Shown piece after piece: positions 52,396-62,400 of a DNA stretch of 64,000 nucleotides. Every line of letters begins with the position of its first letter. The first letter of the stretch is position 1. The position numbers were made by a program, and so were the translations under genes. The stretch lies in contig JAPKMW010000030.1 of the NCBI GenBank assembly GCA_026645575.1, positions 32,963-96,962 of the forward strand, written 5' to 3'. Below the pieces are notes generated by a model, which worked only from the letters and a program-made list of their open reading frames with translations, did not search any database and was not told where the DNA came from. The stretch is from Caldilineaceae bacterium (GTDB taxonomy: Bacteria; Chloroflexota; Anaerolineae; Caldilineales; Caldilineaceae).

Positions 52396-54087
52396 TTAGC
52401 GCGCGACAAGCGGAAGTAAAACTTTGAAGGCAGCGTTGTTCTGGTCAGCGTTGACGATTGGCGCTTCTACGATTGGCACAGTACTTACCGGCGTATCAAT
52501 CATGACCAGGTTATCGTCGCCTAGTGGTTCGGTCGTGGGGACGGCGGCACTACTTACCGTACCTTCTTCCCAGTAGTCACTATTCCAACTGACACTATTC
52601 CAACTGACACTATTCCAGCTGACACTGTTCCAACTGACACTGTTCCAGCTAACGCTGTTCCAACTGACGCTATTCCATGCCACCGGTGCTGAACCAGTCC
52701 ATAACAGTTGGCTGGCGTTAAGGCCCGTGTTGGCGCTTTGCGTCGTTGTCCCGTTGAGGGCCGCGTAAATGTCTAAATAACCGGCCCCAGCTTTAGTGCT
52801 GCTATAGCCGGCCCAATTTTTATTGGCCGTTGCCGTCAGCCGGTATTTCACCTGATCCGGCGTCAGGTTGGGTTCATCTTGGAGCAAGAGGGCAATGGCG
52901 CCGCTGACCATTGGTGCGGCAGCCGAGGTGCCCGACATGCGGAAGTATTTTGTCCCAACAATATTGGTAGGACGATTGGCTTTAAATTGACTATTTGCGG
53001 CTAGAACCGAAACGATGTGACGACCCGGCGCCACCAGATCCGGTTTCGCAAAACCATCCGTAGTCGTACCGTAGGCCGAAAAATGGGCAACCGTATCATC
53101 TGTAATCGTGGCTGTACCTTGATCATCCGTTGCGCCAACTGTAATGACAAAAGGATCGTTGGCGGGCGGATAGAGGGTGGCGGTGCCATTATTACCCGCA
53201 GAGGCAACCACGGTAATACCATTAAACCACAGAATTTCGCAGGCTGCCCCAATCGGGCTGGTGAGGTATGATTCCGCCACCGCACTATTTAGCGAGAGGT
53301 TGACGACCCGTACATTATAGGCGCTGCGGTTGTTCAGCAACCATTGCAAGGCAAAAATAACATTGGAAGCGGATGTTTGACCGTAAGCATCACTGACTTG
53401 CACATCAATCAGATTCACTTTCGGTGCCACACCCATATAGGCGCCGTTGGCCGAGGCGCCATTACCGCCAATGACCCCGGCGACATGGGTGCCATGCCCA
53501 TACCCATCGGTGCGTCCATTGAGAATCATCACATCGGTCCAAACCCCGCCCATCATTGTTCGTTGGCGCGTATTGACCCAAACCGAGCCGACCACACGGC
53601 TACCTAGGTCCGGTGAAAATTCATCAACACCGCTGTCTACCACAGCAACACCAATCCCGCTACCCTGGTAACCCTGCGCCCAAACCCGATCAGCGCCAAT
53701 TGCGCGGTTATAGACGTTCAACAAGTTCGCAGTATTGATCGTACCGTCAGGGCCGCCCGATTTTACCATCGGCGCATCAAGCGAGACCCAGCGCACACCC
53801 TGCGCATTGGCCAGTATTGGCACAGCACTCGCCGGCACTTCGGCGGCAAAGGCATTAATGATGGATAGATCCAGGGTGACAACGCCACCCAACGTTTCTA
53901 CCAATGCCTCCACTTGCTGATCCTTCGTCAGTTTTTGGACAATGATATTGAAGCGGTCGTTCGGCTGTTTTTGACTTCTTGCGAAGAGGAGCGGTTGCAC
54001 ACGCAAGGTGTGCACTTGGGCTTGGGCCGCCGGCGCCAGCCCACAACAAAAGAGCAGTAATAGTAACCAAATCGTAAATTTTTTCAA
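52396..54087 (-). CDS. Secreted S8 (subtilisin-like) serine peptidase with C-terminal WNSVS repeats
   Basis: A 563-residue exported protease. TTG 54087 is the start: AAGGAGG lies five bases upstream, and the leader KKFTIWLLLLLFCCGLAPAAQA follows; a frame extension to 54126 would read through that site. An I9-like propeptide (NDRFNIIVQKLTKDQQVEAL) spans about 30-100. The triad is Asp151 (VVDSG), His198 (GHGTHVAG) and Ser388 (GTSAAAP). After the catalytic domain six WNSVS units precede a short tail ending KVLLPLVAR. It is a compact paralogue of the subtilase at 36143-39442, lacking the jelly-roll insert and the LamG-like region. Confidence 0.93.
   Translation of the reverse strand: MKKFTIWLLLLLFCCGLAPAAQAQVHTLRVQPLLFARSQKQPNDRFNIIVQKLTKDQQVEALVETLGGVVTLDLSIINAFAAEVPASAVPILANAQGVRWVSLDAPMVKSGGPDGTINTANLLNVYNRAIGADRVWAQGYQGSGIGVAVVDSGVDEFSPDLGSRVVGSVWVNTRQRTMMGGVWTDVMILNGRTDGYGHGTHVAGVIGGNGASANGAYMGVAPKVNLIDVQVSDAYGQTSASNVIFALQWLLNNRSAYNVRVVNLSLNSAVAESYLTSPIGAACEILWFNGITVVASAGNNGTATLYPPANDPFVITVGATDDQGTATITDDTVAHFSAYGTTTDGFAKPDLVAPGRHIVSVLAANSQFKANRPTNIVGTKYFRMSGTSAAAPMVSGAIALLLQDEPNLTPDQVKYRLTATANKNWAGYSSTKAGAGYLDIYAALNGTTTQSANTGLNASQLLWTGSAPVAWNSVSWNSVSWNSVSWNSVSWNSVSWNSVSWNSDYWEEGTVSSAAVPTTEPLGDDNLVMIDTPVSTVPIVEAPIVNADQNNAAFKVLLPLVAR
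52588..52677 (-). repeat. WNSVS coding repeat (6 units)
   Basis: Six 15-bp units read on the minus strand encode Trp-Asn-Ser-Val-Ser, followed by WNSDYW. It is placed, as in the paralogue, directly after a NQLLWTGS-like or ASQLLWTGS segment that closes the catalytic domain. Confidence 0.95.
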
Positions 54088-54260
54088 AGGGTCCTCCTTG
54101 TTTTGGGGAATGATAGATAAACACATAAATTTTATCGAAAATTACCTTAATAAATGCTATCAAATCCCTGTCAATATAGATAATAACCAATGCAAACTGT
54201 TCATTCTCTCTAACAATGAAGCACACTGACACGACTTGGGTTGGCAGGGGCGCCAATCAA

Positions 54261-54311
54261 AAAAGGGGCAGGTACTTTTCTACTGACAGTAGAGAAGTAC
54301 CTGCCCCTTTT
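54261..54311. repeat. 24-bp hairpin H24
   Basis: Arms 54261-54284 and 54288-54311 pair over 24 bp with one T-G pair and a 3-nt loop. A4 and T4 runs flank the stem, so it could terminate in both directions. It lies between the enolase-superfamily gene and the promoter side of subtilase 2. Confidence 0.85.
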
Positions 54312-54359
54312 GGGGAATTAGCCGCGCTTGGCGTTTGCCAGTTCTACGGCGCCGACAAG

Positions 54360-55502
54360 TTACTGATAGGCCAATGCCCCATCCGCCGTGTAAGTGAAGG
54401 CGCGGTGCCAACTCTTGAAGGGGTAGTTGCCTAGCACGTCTTCGTTCAAATCGATGCCTAGCCCTGGCTTCTCCGGCAATTCGAGATAGCCATTGACTAA
54501 TTTCATCGGCTCATCAACAATGTCGCGGCGGGCGCCTTCGTCATCGGCGTGATATTCCAGAATGAGGAAATTATGGGTGCTGGCGGCGAAATGAACATTC
54601 ACCGCTGTCGCCACCGGGCCACAGGGGTTATGCGGCGCGACACTGACATAGTGGGCATCGGCCATGGCCGCTACCTTTTTCATCTCCCACAGGCCACCCA
54701 TGAGACAGATGTCGGGCTGGATGATATTGACCGCTTGTAGGGCCAGCAGTTCACGAAACTCGTGGCGAGTATAGAGCATTTCGCCGGTTGCCAGCGGCAC
54801 ATCGACACTTTGGCTCAGTTTTTGCAGGGCGTCATAATTCTCCGGGCGCAATGGCTCTTCGACAAACATGGGGCGGAAAGGTTTAACCACTTCACACAAT
54901 TCCATGGCCCGTGACACTTCAAAGAGACGCGCATGGGGGTCGAGACCAATGTCAATATCGTCGCCCACGGCGTTACGCACCGCAGCCATGCGCTTTTCCA
55001 CTTCACGCAAGACCTTGTTCCAGGGCATGGCTTGCCAGTTGGGCGGCAACGGCCCCATCTTGATCGCTGTATAGCCATATTTTTCAATGAGCGCCACGGC
55101 GTTGTCGGCAATTTCTTCTGGTGTCCCGCCACGGGGCGATTGATAGACGCGCACCTTCTCGCGACACTTGCCCCCAACGAGGCGATAAACGGGTAGACCT
55201 GCCGCCTTGCCGGCAATGTCCCAAAGCGCATGTTCAATGCCACTGATGGCGGCGTTAAGCACCATGCCGCCAGGGAAGCGCGAACCGGCATACATCAACT
55301 GGAACAGACCCTCGATGTCCCGCGGGTCGCGGCCAATGAGCCACTCTTCAAAGTCGCGAATGACCTCCACAGTCGCCTTGTCCGGGCCGCAGGAGTAGGC
55401 TTCACCGATGCCGTAAATGCCTTCGTCGGTGTGGACTTTCACGTAGGGGATGTTGCGGTGGCCCATGTTGACGAGGAAGGTGTCGATTTTGGTGATTTTC
55501 AT
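54360..55502 (-). CDS. Enolase-superfamily dehydratase (galactonate-dehydratase-like)
   Basis: A 380-residue mandelate-racemase/muconate-lactonising family enzyme. Metal ligands and acid/base residues occur in order: D188 and H190 in GLDPHARL, E215 in FVEEPLRPEN, E241 in ATGEMLYTRHEF, and H291 in APHNPCGP. Spacing closely follows that of E. coli D-galactonate dehydratase (D183, H185, E209, E235, H285, from memory), which removes water from sugar acids to give 2-keto-3-deoxy acids. The capping domain starts MKITKIDTFLVN. Sugar-acid dehydration fits ABC cassette 3, whose genes lie upstream on the same strand. Exact substrate is open: galactonate, gluconate or a related acid. Confidence 0.88.
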   Translation of the reverse strand: MKITKIDTFLVNMGHRNIPYVKVHTDEGIYGIGEAYSCGPDKATVEVIRDFEEWLIGRDPRDIEGLFQLMYAGSRFPGGMVLNAAISGIEHALWDIAGKAAGLPVYRLVGGKCREKVRVYQSPRGGTPEEIADNAVALIEKYGYTAIKMGPLPPNWQAMPWNKVLREVEKRMAAVRNAVGDDIDIGLDPHARLFEVSRAMELCEVVKPFRPMFVEEPLRPENYDALQKLSQSVDVPLATGEMLYTRHEFRELLALQAVNIIQPDICLMGGLWEMKKVAAMADAHYVSVAPHNPCGPVATAVNVHFAASTHNFLILEYHADDEGARRDIVDEPMKLVNGYLELPEKPGLGIDLNEDVLGNYPFKSWHRAFTYTADGALAYQ

Positions 55503-55523
55503 CTAAAGCCGTTTCTAATAATT

Positions 55524-55618
55524 AATGGAACATATTTAACGCATAATGGTTAATGACCTATCAGTGTATCAGGGACTGTGTGAGATTGCAATGCATTAAT
55601 CATTATCAATTTTCCATT
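55524..55618. repeat. AT-rich imperfect inverted repeat H25
   Basis: AATGGAA 55524-55530 pairs with TTCCATT 55612-55618. Inside it GCATAATGGTTAATGA 55541-55556 pairs imperfectly with 55593-55607. It is weaker than most hairpins here. Confidence 0.5.
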
Positions 55619-55635
55619 GACAATTAACTTATTGT

Positions 55636-56553
55636 TTAGCCTTTTAACCCAGTCGTCACAATGCCGCGCACAAAGTATTTCTGCGCAACAAAGAACAGGA
55701 TCAACGATGGCGCCGCCACAATCAGCGAAGCCGCCATCAGGATCGCCTCGCGCGGTTCATCGCTTTCAAAGGGGTTAGAGAGGAAATAGCGTAGACCAAT
55801 GGACAGGGTATATTTGTCTTCGGTGTTGAGAAAAATCAACGGCCCGATAAACTCATTCCAATGTTGCAGGAACGAGAAGATCGCAACGGTGGCAATGGCC
55901 GGGCCGGAGAGGGGCAGAATAATGCTCCAGAAGATGCGCACCGAGGAGGCGCCGTCGAGTTTGGCCGCTTCATCCAGATCGCGCGGGATGGTCATAAAGA
56001 ATTGGCGTAGCAAAAAGATAAAGAAGGCGCCGCCGCCAAAAAACGACGGAATAATCAGCGGCATAAAGGTGTTGAGCCAGTTGAGATAGCGGAAGAGCAA
56101 AAACTGCGGCACAATCGTCACCTGCCAGGGCAACATCATCGTACTCAGCACCAGAAAGAAGAGCATTTCCCGCCCTGGAAAGCGAAAACGGGTAAAGCCA
56201 AAGGCCACTGCCGCTGCCGAAATAATCTGCCCGATCATCGCCAATACCGTGATGACCACGGTGTTCCAGATGAAAAGCGCAAAGGGCGCCAGCCGGAAGA
56301 CATCGGGGTAGTTGGCCCAGCGATATTCATGGGGCCAAAAGGTGGGTGGAATTTGGCGGATCTCAGCGGCCGTTTTCAGCGAACTGCTGACCGTCCAGAA
56401 AAAGGGCAGGCTAAAGGCCAAAGCCGTGAGAATGGCAAAAGTATAGAGCGCGATCTGCTGCCATAGTCGATTGGTGCGCTGGCTGCCGGCTTTGGCGGTG
56501 GCGGTGGACTTGGCGGCGGCTACGGGGCGCACACTGGGTTGGGTCGTGGCCAT
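55636..56553 (-). CDS. Carbohydrate ABC transporter permease (MalG/UgpE family), cassette 3
   Basis: A 305-residue permease. A polar N-terminal tail of about 30 residues precedes six helices. The EAA loop is DEAAKLDGASSVRIFWSIIL. The C-terminus is KYFVRGIVTTGLKG. ATG 56553 has AGGAG upstream. It is the last permease of cassette 3 (57720-59072 binding protein, 56695-57627 permease, this gene), which is followed by the enolase-superfamily dehydratase. Confidence 0.93.
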   Translation of the reverse strand: MATTQPSVRPVAAAKSTATAKAGSQRTNRLWQQIALYTFAILTALAFSLPFFWTVSSSLKTAAEIRQIPPTFWPHEYRWANYPDVFRLAPFALFIWNTVVITVLAMIGQIISAAAVAFGFTRFRFPGREMLFFLVLSTMMLPWQVTIVPQFLLFRYLNWLNTFMPLIIPSFFGGGAFFIFLLRQFFMTIPRDLDEAAKLDGASSVRIFWSIILPLSGPAIATVAIFSFLQHWNEFIGPLIFLNTEDKYTLSIGLRYFLSNPFESDEPREAILMAASLIVAAPSLILFFVAQKYFVRGIVTTGLKG

Positions 56554-56581
56554 AGAAACTCCTGACTAGGAAAACTCATTA

Positions 56582-56691
56582 CCCCACCCTAACCCACCCC
56601 TGAGAAGGGAAGGAACCATCGGGCGTACCACAGTCCCTCCCCCAAACGTTCGACTGAGCTCACGCCGAAGTCTGGGGGAGGTTAGGAGGGG
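56582..56691. repeat. C/G-rich inverted repeat H26 with inner dyad
   Basis: CCCCACCCTAACCCACCCC 56582-56600 pairs imperfectly with GGGGGAGG...GGGG 56674-56691. CCTCCCCCA 56636-56644 pairs exactly with 56673-56681. The centre holds the imperfect palindrome TTCGACTGAGCTCACGCCGA (56649-56668), of a kind I recall as widespread in bacterial genomes. Confidence 0.65.
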
Positions 56692-56694
56692 ATG

Positions 56695-57627
56695 TTAAGA
56701 AAACTCGTAATAGACCCAGCGGTCCGACAGCTTGATCTGTAGGTAGGACAGAATAAAAATAAAGACAAAGAAGATCCACGCCAGCGCCGACGCGTAGCCC
56801 ATCTGGAAAAAGTTAAAGGCGTTGGCATAGAGATGCAACATATAGAACCAGGTGGCATAGCTTGGTCCACCGGGCGGGCTGGTTGCCAGGTAGGCGACCG
56901 AGAAGGTGCTAAAAGCGCCGATGACCCCCAGAATCAGGTTAAAAAGAATGACCGGCGAAATGAGCGGGATGGTCACATTGCGGAAGCGCTGCCAGCCGTT
57001 GGCGCCATCCATCTCCGCCGCTTCCTGTAGTTCTTTGGGGACGCCCTGCAAACCGGCCAGAAAAATAATCATGCGTCCGCCGCCCACGGTTGACCAAAGG
57101 GTGATCAAAATGATCGAGGGAATGGCCCAACTGCGGTCAGTCAACCAGCCAGGGCCGGGAATGCCGGCCATACCCAACAAGTAATTGACCAATCCCTGTT
57201 GTGGTGACAAAAGCCATTGCCAGAGAATGGTCAACGCCACCACCGGCGTCAACGAGGGCAAATAGTAGAGCGCCCGGAAGATCGTCTTGCCTTTAATATT
57301 CTGGTTGAGCAGCATCGCGGCCAGGAGGGAAAAGATGACGCCCAGCACCACTGAAGCAATGGCAAAATAAAAGGTGCGGCCAATTGACGGCCAGAAGAGC
57401 GGGTCGTTGAAAAAGGCGGTCTCATAATTCTCCAACCCCAGCCATTGGGGCGTCCCGCCAATCTTGTATTTGGTCAGGCTCAAGTAAAAGGAGGCGATAA
57501 TTGGCCCCAGTGAAAACACAATAAAACCAATTAACCAGGGACTGATCCACAAATAGCCTTCCAGCGCCTCACGGCGTTGTAGACGTGATCCCAGCAACGA
57601 ACCGCGCCGCGATACTCCACTAGCCAT
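56695..57627 (-). CDS. Carbohydrate ABC transporter permease (MalF/UgpA family), cassette 3
   Basis: A 310-residue permease. It has a basic N-terminus (RLQRREALEGYLWISPWL), six helices, the EAA loop QEAAEMDGANGWQRFRNVTI, and LATSPPGGPSYATWFYMLHL as the periplasmic segment. ATG 57627 has GGAG upstream. A perfect 58-bp palindrome occupies the gap to the binding-protein gene. Confidence 0.93.
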   Translation of the reverse strand: MASGVSRRGSLLGSRLQRREALEGYLWISPWLIGFIVFSLGPIIASFYLSLTKYKIGGTPQWLGLENYETAFFNDPLFWPSIGRTFYFAIASVVLGVIFSLLAAMLLNQNIKGKTIFRALYYLPSLTPVVALTILWQWLLSPQQGLVNYLLGMAGIPGPGWLTDRSWAIPSIILITLWSTVGGGRMIIFLAGLQGVPKELQEAAEMDGANGWQRFRNVTIPLISPVILFNLILGVIGAFSTFSVAYLATSPPGGPSYATWFYMLHLYANAFNFFQMGYASALAWIFFVFIFILSYLQIKLSDRWVYYEFS

Positions 57628-57649
57628 ATAATAACTCCATTACTAGGCA

Positions 57650-57707
57650 CAGCGTCCCTGTTTCGTAGGGGCATGAAATTTCATGCCCCTACGAAACAGG
57701 GACGCTG
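57650..57707. repeat. Perfect 58-bp palindrome H27, no loop
   Basis: 29-base halves 57650-57678 and 57679-57707 are exact complements, meeting at GAAATTTC with no spacer. In RNA this forms a long stem with only a small strained loop; in DNA it is an ideal cruciform. It lies between binding-protein and permease genes of cassette 3. Confidence 0.93.
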
Positions 57708-57719
57708 CGTTTTCTATAC

Positions 57720-59072
57720 TTACGGTCGCGGCAGATCCAGAATCGTCTGAATTTGGGCAGCGACGCCATCGATGAACTCCTGCGTCGGGGTTTCGTCGCC
57801 GGTCCAGAGCGGTTGCATCAACTGGGCCAAGGCGGTTTCGGCCTCAGCTTGACGCCAGTTGGCGGTGATACGGCTGTTCATGGCGTTGTCCATGATCTCT
57901 TTGAAGACAACACGGAAGGGGAACTTGAGCAGTTCTTCGCTGCCATAGACATCGGCGCGCCCACCGACGGTGCCGCCGATCAAGCCCAGTTGGATGCCCG
58001 AATCTTGGCTGCACAGATATTGCACCCACTTGAAGGCTTCGTTGGGGTTCTTGCTCGCCGTGGTGACGGTGTAGGCATCGACTTCATAGTCCGAGCCGCC
58101 GACGCCGCCGGGGCCAACCGCATTGGGGGCGACCATCCACTTGAAGGCATCGCCGATGGTGCCGCCGGTGACGGAGACCGAGGTGCCACCTTGGTACATG
58201 CCCAAGGAATTGGCGATCCACATATCGTTGCCGCCGCCGACCATTTGCGCCGGTGTGGGCGCGACTTTGTGGGTCTGGAAGAGATCATAGAGCCAGGTCA
58301 CAGCTTGGATGCCCACTTCACTGTTAAGTTGGAATTGGGTGCCATCTTCATTCAGCAGTTCGGTGCCAAAGGCGCGGGAGAGGGTGACTAATGTCTTCCA
58401 GATGTTGCCTGTACCTGGCAGGAAGCCATAGAAAGGCGGGGTGGCATCCGCTTTGGTCAATGCTTTAGCAGCTTCAACCTGTTGCTCTTGGGTCCAGCCA
58501 GACTTCGGCAGTTCCAAGCCGGCGGCTTCAAAGGCCGTCTCGTTGTAGTAGATCACAGCTAGGCCGGGATGAGCCTTGAAGGGTAGACCGAGGAGGTTGC
58601 CTTCGACGGTGATCGCTTTGATACAACCTTCATACCACTGGGCGAGATCAATGCTATTGGAGGCAACCAGATCGTCGATCGGCGCCACAATGCCCTGTGC
58701 CCACATGAAGTTGATGGTGGCGCCACCCAACGCGCTCCAGGCGGCGTCGCCCAGCGTATTGCCGGCCAACATGGTCGAAACCTTGGTGTTGTACTCTTCG
58801 CCGGGGAAGGATTCCTTCACGATCTCAATGTCAGGATTTTCTTCCATGAACTTCGGCATCTGCATATCATAGAGCGTGTCCTCTTGCTGGCCGATGCGGG
58901 CATGGAAGCGGATCGTGACTTTTTCACCGGCAGGGGCCGCTTCGCCGCCACTGGCTTCCCCACTCGGCGCCGCGGCTGGCGTGGCGACACAAGCGGCTAA
59001 GGCCAGACCGGCCACACTCATGGAAGAGACGCGCAAAAAATCACGACGTGACAACCCTTTTTGGTTGGTCAT
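57720..59072 (-). CDS. Extracellular solute-binding lipoprotein (family 1), cassette 3
   Basis: A 450-residue lipoprotein. ATG 59072 is preferred (AAAGGAG eight bases upstream) over an in-frame start 48 bases earlier. The leader has twin arginines (LSRRDFLRVSS) and lipobox LAAC with Cys28. Mature-domain segments include TIRFHARIGQQEDTLYDMQM, EENPDIEIVKESFPGEEYN, LGLPFKAHPGLAVIYYN and GGTIGDAFKWMVAPN, all of the family-1 sugar-binding type. The dehydratase at the end of the cassette suggests a sugar acid or acid-containing glycan as ligand; this is inference. Confidence 0.93.
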   Translation of the reverse strand: MTNQKGLSRRDFLRVSSMSVAGLALAACVATPAAAPSGEASGGEAAPAGEKVTIRFHARIGQQEDTLYDMQMPKFMEENPDIEIVKESFPGEEYNTKVSTMLAGNTLGDAAWSALGGATINFMWAQGIVAPIDDLVASNSIDLAQWYEGCIKAITVEGNLLGLPFKAHPGLAVIYYNETAFEAAGLELPKSGWTQEQQVEAAKALTKADATPPFYGFLPGTGNIWKTLVTLSRAFGTELLNEDGTQFQLNSEVGIQAVTWLYDLFQTHKVAPTPAQMVGGGNDMWIANSLGMYQGGTSVSVTGGTIGDAFKWMVAPNAVGPGGVGGSDYEVDAYTVTTASKNPNEAFKWVQYLCSQDSGIQLGLIGGTVGGRADVYGSEELLKFPFRVVFKEIMDNAMNSRITANWRQAEAETALAQLMQPLWTGDETPTQEFIDGVAAQIQTILDLPRP

Positions 59073-59474
59073 ACAAACACTCCTTTGATATAACTTTGGA
59101 AAAGAAAGGACGCTACACACTTGTTTGATTGTTGATGGTCAGCGATTAGCGGTCATAGATGAGGGCTAATCGGCTGTTACCCACAGGGAACGTGAGCAAC
59201 AACTATGTAAGTCCATAAAATTGGGAATTAACAGAATCGTACATGAATTGTAGCAATCTGTCAATTGTGGTCTACGAATAAAAGCCCGCTCTCAGCCGGT
59301 CTGAATCCAGATTGAGAGCGGGCTTTGGTCGCTATGGGGCTAGGTAACAGACTTTCTCACAAGCACGCAGCGATTTATCGAATCATTGCGTGCCTGCTTT
59401 GTAAGGTTTAGGCGTTACGCGATTGACAGGCGCCACCAAGGTCTTGTCCAACTGCGTAACTTCTAAGGCTATGA
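59073..59474. other. Gap between ABC cassette 3 and the SdrD-type protein gene
   Basis: No gene. It holds the terminator at 59281-59326, an imperfect dyad AGCGATTAGC 59141-59150 / GCTAATCGGCT 59165-59175 in the upstream region of the minus-strand binding-protein gene, and that gene's AAAGGAG site. Confidence 0.55.
59281..59326 (-). terminator. Intrinsic terminator H28 after the SdrD-type gene
   Basis: AAAGCCCGCTCTCA 59281-59294 pairs exactly with 59313-59326, loop 18 nt. Read on the minus strand the stem is followed by TTTTATTC, giving a U-rich tail downstream of the 59475-63083 gene. Confidence 0.75.
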
Positions 59475-62400
59475 CTAGTTGCTAATACGCCACTGCTGGT
59501 TGCTACCTGTATGGCAAGCCCATTGTTGCACAAGGGCGCCATTGGTTGTAGCGCTACCATTCACATCCATACACTTGTTGGAATGCTTGGCGGCTACCTG
59601 GAAGACGCCACTGCTTACCCCTTGCAAGCGGAATTGCTGATTGCTGTTCCCCGTGCAAGGCCACTGGATTATCTTGGCGCCATCGGTCAGCGATGAGTTA
59701 AAGACATCCAAACACAAGTTGCTGGTGCGGTTGACCAACGTAAAGAGATCGCTACTACCAGCAACGGGAAGCAAGGCGAATTGTTGGGCGCCGGTGCCGT
59801 TACAACTATATTGTTGCAACTGCACCCCACTCTGCGTGCTTGAACCGGGTACATCCAAACATTTGCCGCTGTGCTGGGCGGTCAACGTCACATAGTTGAA
59901 GTAGACGCCGGCATCCACATTGGTGCGATTTTCTGCCGAGGCAAAGATCAGATTGGCTGTGCCGCCGTAGGAGAAGATCTCAACATCGCTGTCGGTGCTG
60001 TCACTGCCTACATTTGGGGGGGTAAAAGTCGCACCGCTGGGACGGCCAAATTTGAGCACATAGACTCGCCCTGGTTGCAACCCGCTAAAGGTATAGGCGC
60101 CACCACTATTGGAAACAGTGGCGACTTGTGTGTCATGGACGCCATCGTTGTTACTGTCTACCCAGAGCGTGACAGAGACGCTGACGTTGGGTTCATTGCT
60201 TTCGCGAATGCCGTTGCGGTTGATGTCATGCCACAGGCGGCCACTGACACTGGCAGGCTGGTTGCCTGGTGTATTGGTTGGCGTTGGCGGCACAGGCGTA
60301 TTCGTCGGCGGGACGGGCGTATTGGTTGGTGTCGGCGGCACAGGTGTGTTCGTCGGCGTGGCCGGCGCTGGCGTGTTGGTTGCCGTCGGCGGCACGGTTG
60401 TATTCGTCGGCGTAAAGGTCGGCGTTGGCGGCACAGGCGTATTCGTCGGCGTTGGCGGCAGTGGCGTGTTGGTGGCCGTCGGTAGTGGCGCGTTGGGGTC
60501 ATAGACGCCGGCATCGGTTTCGGCATTTTCAACAAAGGGCGCCAGCGTGATACAACTGCTCACCCCGCTGCTGTCCACATCCGAATCGCCAAAGGGATCG
60601 TTGACGGCATTTTGTGGACTGAAGACAAAACCGGTCGGCGCCGTGACGCGAATGCGATAGGAATCGGCGGCCAGTGCAGTGAAGAAGTATTCGCCACGGG
60701 CATTGGTCGTTCGGGAAGTTAGCACGGTTGTCCCGGTGCAGCCGGCCAACAATTCAACCGTAACGCCACTCACGCCCGGTTCACCGCCATTCTGCACACC
60801 ATTGCGGTCAAAGTCGTTCCAGACGCGATCACCCAACGTGGCGCCGGCTGGGGTGGCGGTTGGTGTGGCCGTAGGGATGGTTCCTTGCGGGTCATAGAGA
60901 CCAGCATCCACATTCGGTTCTTCCTCAAACGGATCCATGATAATGCAGGGGGTAATGCCGTTGCTGTCCATATCCGAGTCGCTGCTGTCGTCGTTGCCGA
61001 CATTCTGTGGGCTGAAGACTAGACCAGCAGGCGCCTGCACCCGCACCAAGTATTGACCAGCAGGCAGGTTGTTAAAGATGTACTGCCCACTGTTGCTCGT
61101 GGTGCGCGTCGCCAGGACGCTTGCCCCGGCGCAACTGTTGAGCAGCTCGACAGTCACACCGGCCAAATTAGGCTCACCCGTATCCTGGAGACCATTACGG
61201 TTGAGATCATTCCAGACACGGTCGCCAATATAACCACCTAACGGAGTGGGCGTAGGCGTGGGGGTCGGGATCGGAGCATTGGGGTCATAGACGCCGGCAT
61301 CGACGCTGTAGTTAGCTTCACCAGGGGCCAACGTAATACAGTTGGAGATGCCACCGCTATCGACATCCGAATCCCCTTCATCGTCGCCGCCCTGATCTTG
61401 CAAGGTGAAAACCGTGCCGCTGGGCGCCAGGAAGCGCAATCGATAGGAGCCGGGCGCCAAGTTGATAAAAACATATTGCCCGCTGTTGCTTGTGATTTTG
61501 GTGGCTGCGGTGGTGGTGCTGCTACAGCCTTCCAGCAATTCAACCGTAACACCGGCCAAACCGGGGCCGCCTTCATCCTGAATACCGTTGCGGTTGCTAT
61601 CCAGCCAGACGCGATCGCCAATGATGACATTGTCAACCGAGGCGGTATTGGTGGGCGTGGGGCCGCCGGAACGGGTAACACACACAGCGTCGGCCAGGAA
61701 ATCGGCGCCGCCATCGGTGTAGAGGAAAACCTCAATGTAGATGGTGCCGACAGGCGCCAACAACGACGCCGAGACCTGTTGATAACTGCTGGAGGTCACC
61801 TGGGCAAAGGTGCGATCCAATCGTGTACCGTTGGCATCATAGAAGTTAATGCCAAAGGAATGGAAGATGCCCGCGTTGGTCGTCCGGCCAAAGCCGCTGA
61901 TGGTATAGCTGGCGCCGGGCAGCACGCCCACCGGTTGGCTGATAAAGACGCCGCCGGGGCCGCGCAGCAGGGCAGCCTGTGTGCCGCTGTATGCCTGGTT
62001 GCTCAGCGTTAGTTGCTGGCTAGTGTAACCGGCAACTGTCCAACTGGCGAAGCCGCTCTCAAAGTCGCCATTGACCAAGAGGTTGCCGGTACAGCTTGTC
62101 GGTACGGGCGTATTGGTCGGGCCGACCGGCGTGTTGGTTGCTGTTGGCGGCACGGGCGTGTTGGTTGCTGTTGCCGGCACCGGGGTATTGGTGGACGCTG
62201 TTGCCATGAGCGTAAAGGCGATCTGTTTGGTATCGCACAACTGCCCGCCGGCATTGTCCTGCGTATGAGCCGTTATCTTTACCGTGTAGGCGCCGGCAGT
62301 GGCATTCCAGGCTGTGCCGGTGGCAGGATAGTTATAGGGCGCCGTATTCTCGACAATCACGGTGCCATTGACATCAAATTTGACGCTTTCAGTCGAACCA

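Noticed and set aside
60109..60504. Val/Gly-rich frame antisense to the Thr/Pro linkers (GVLVGVGGTGVFVGVGG type)
   Set aside because: It is the complement of the TNTPVPPTP repeats; regularity comes from the linker DNA.
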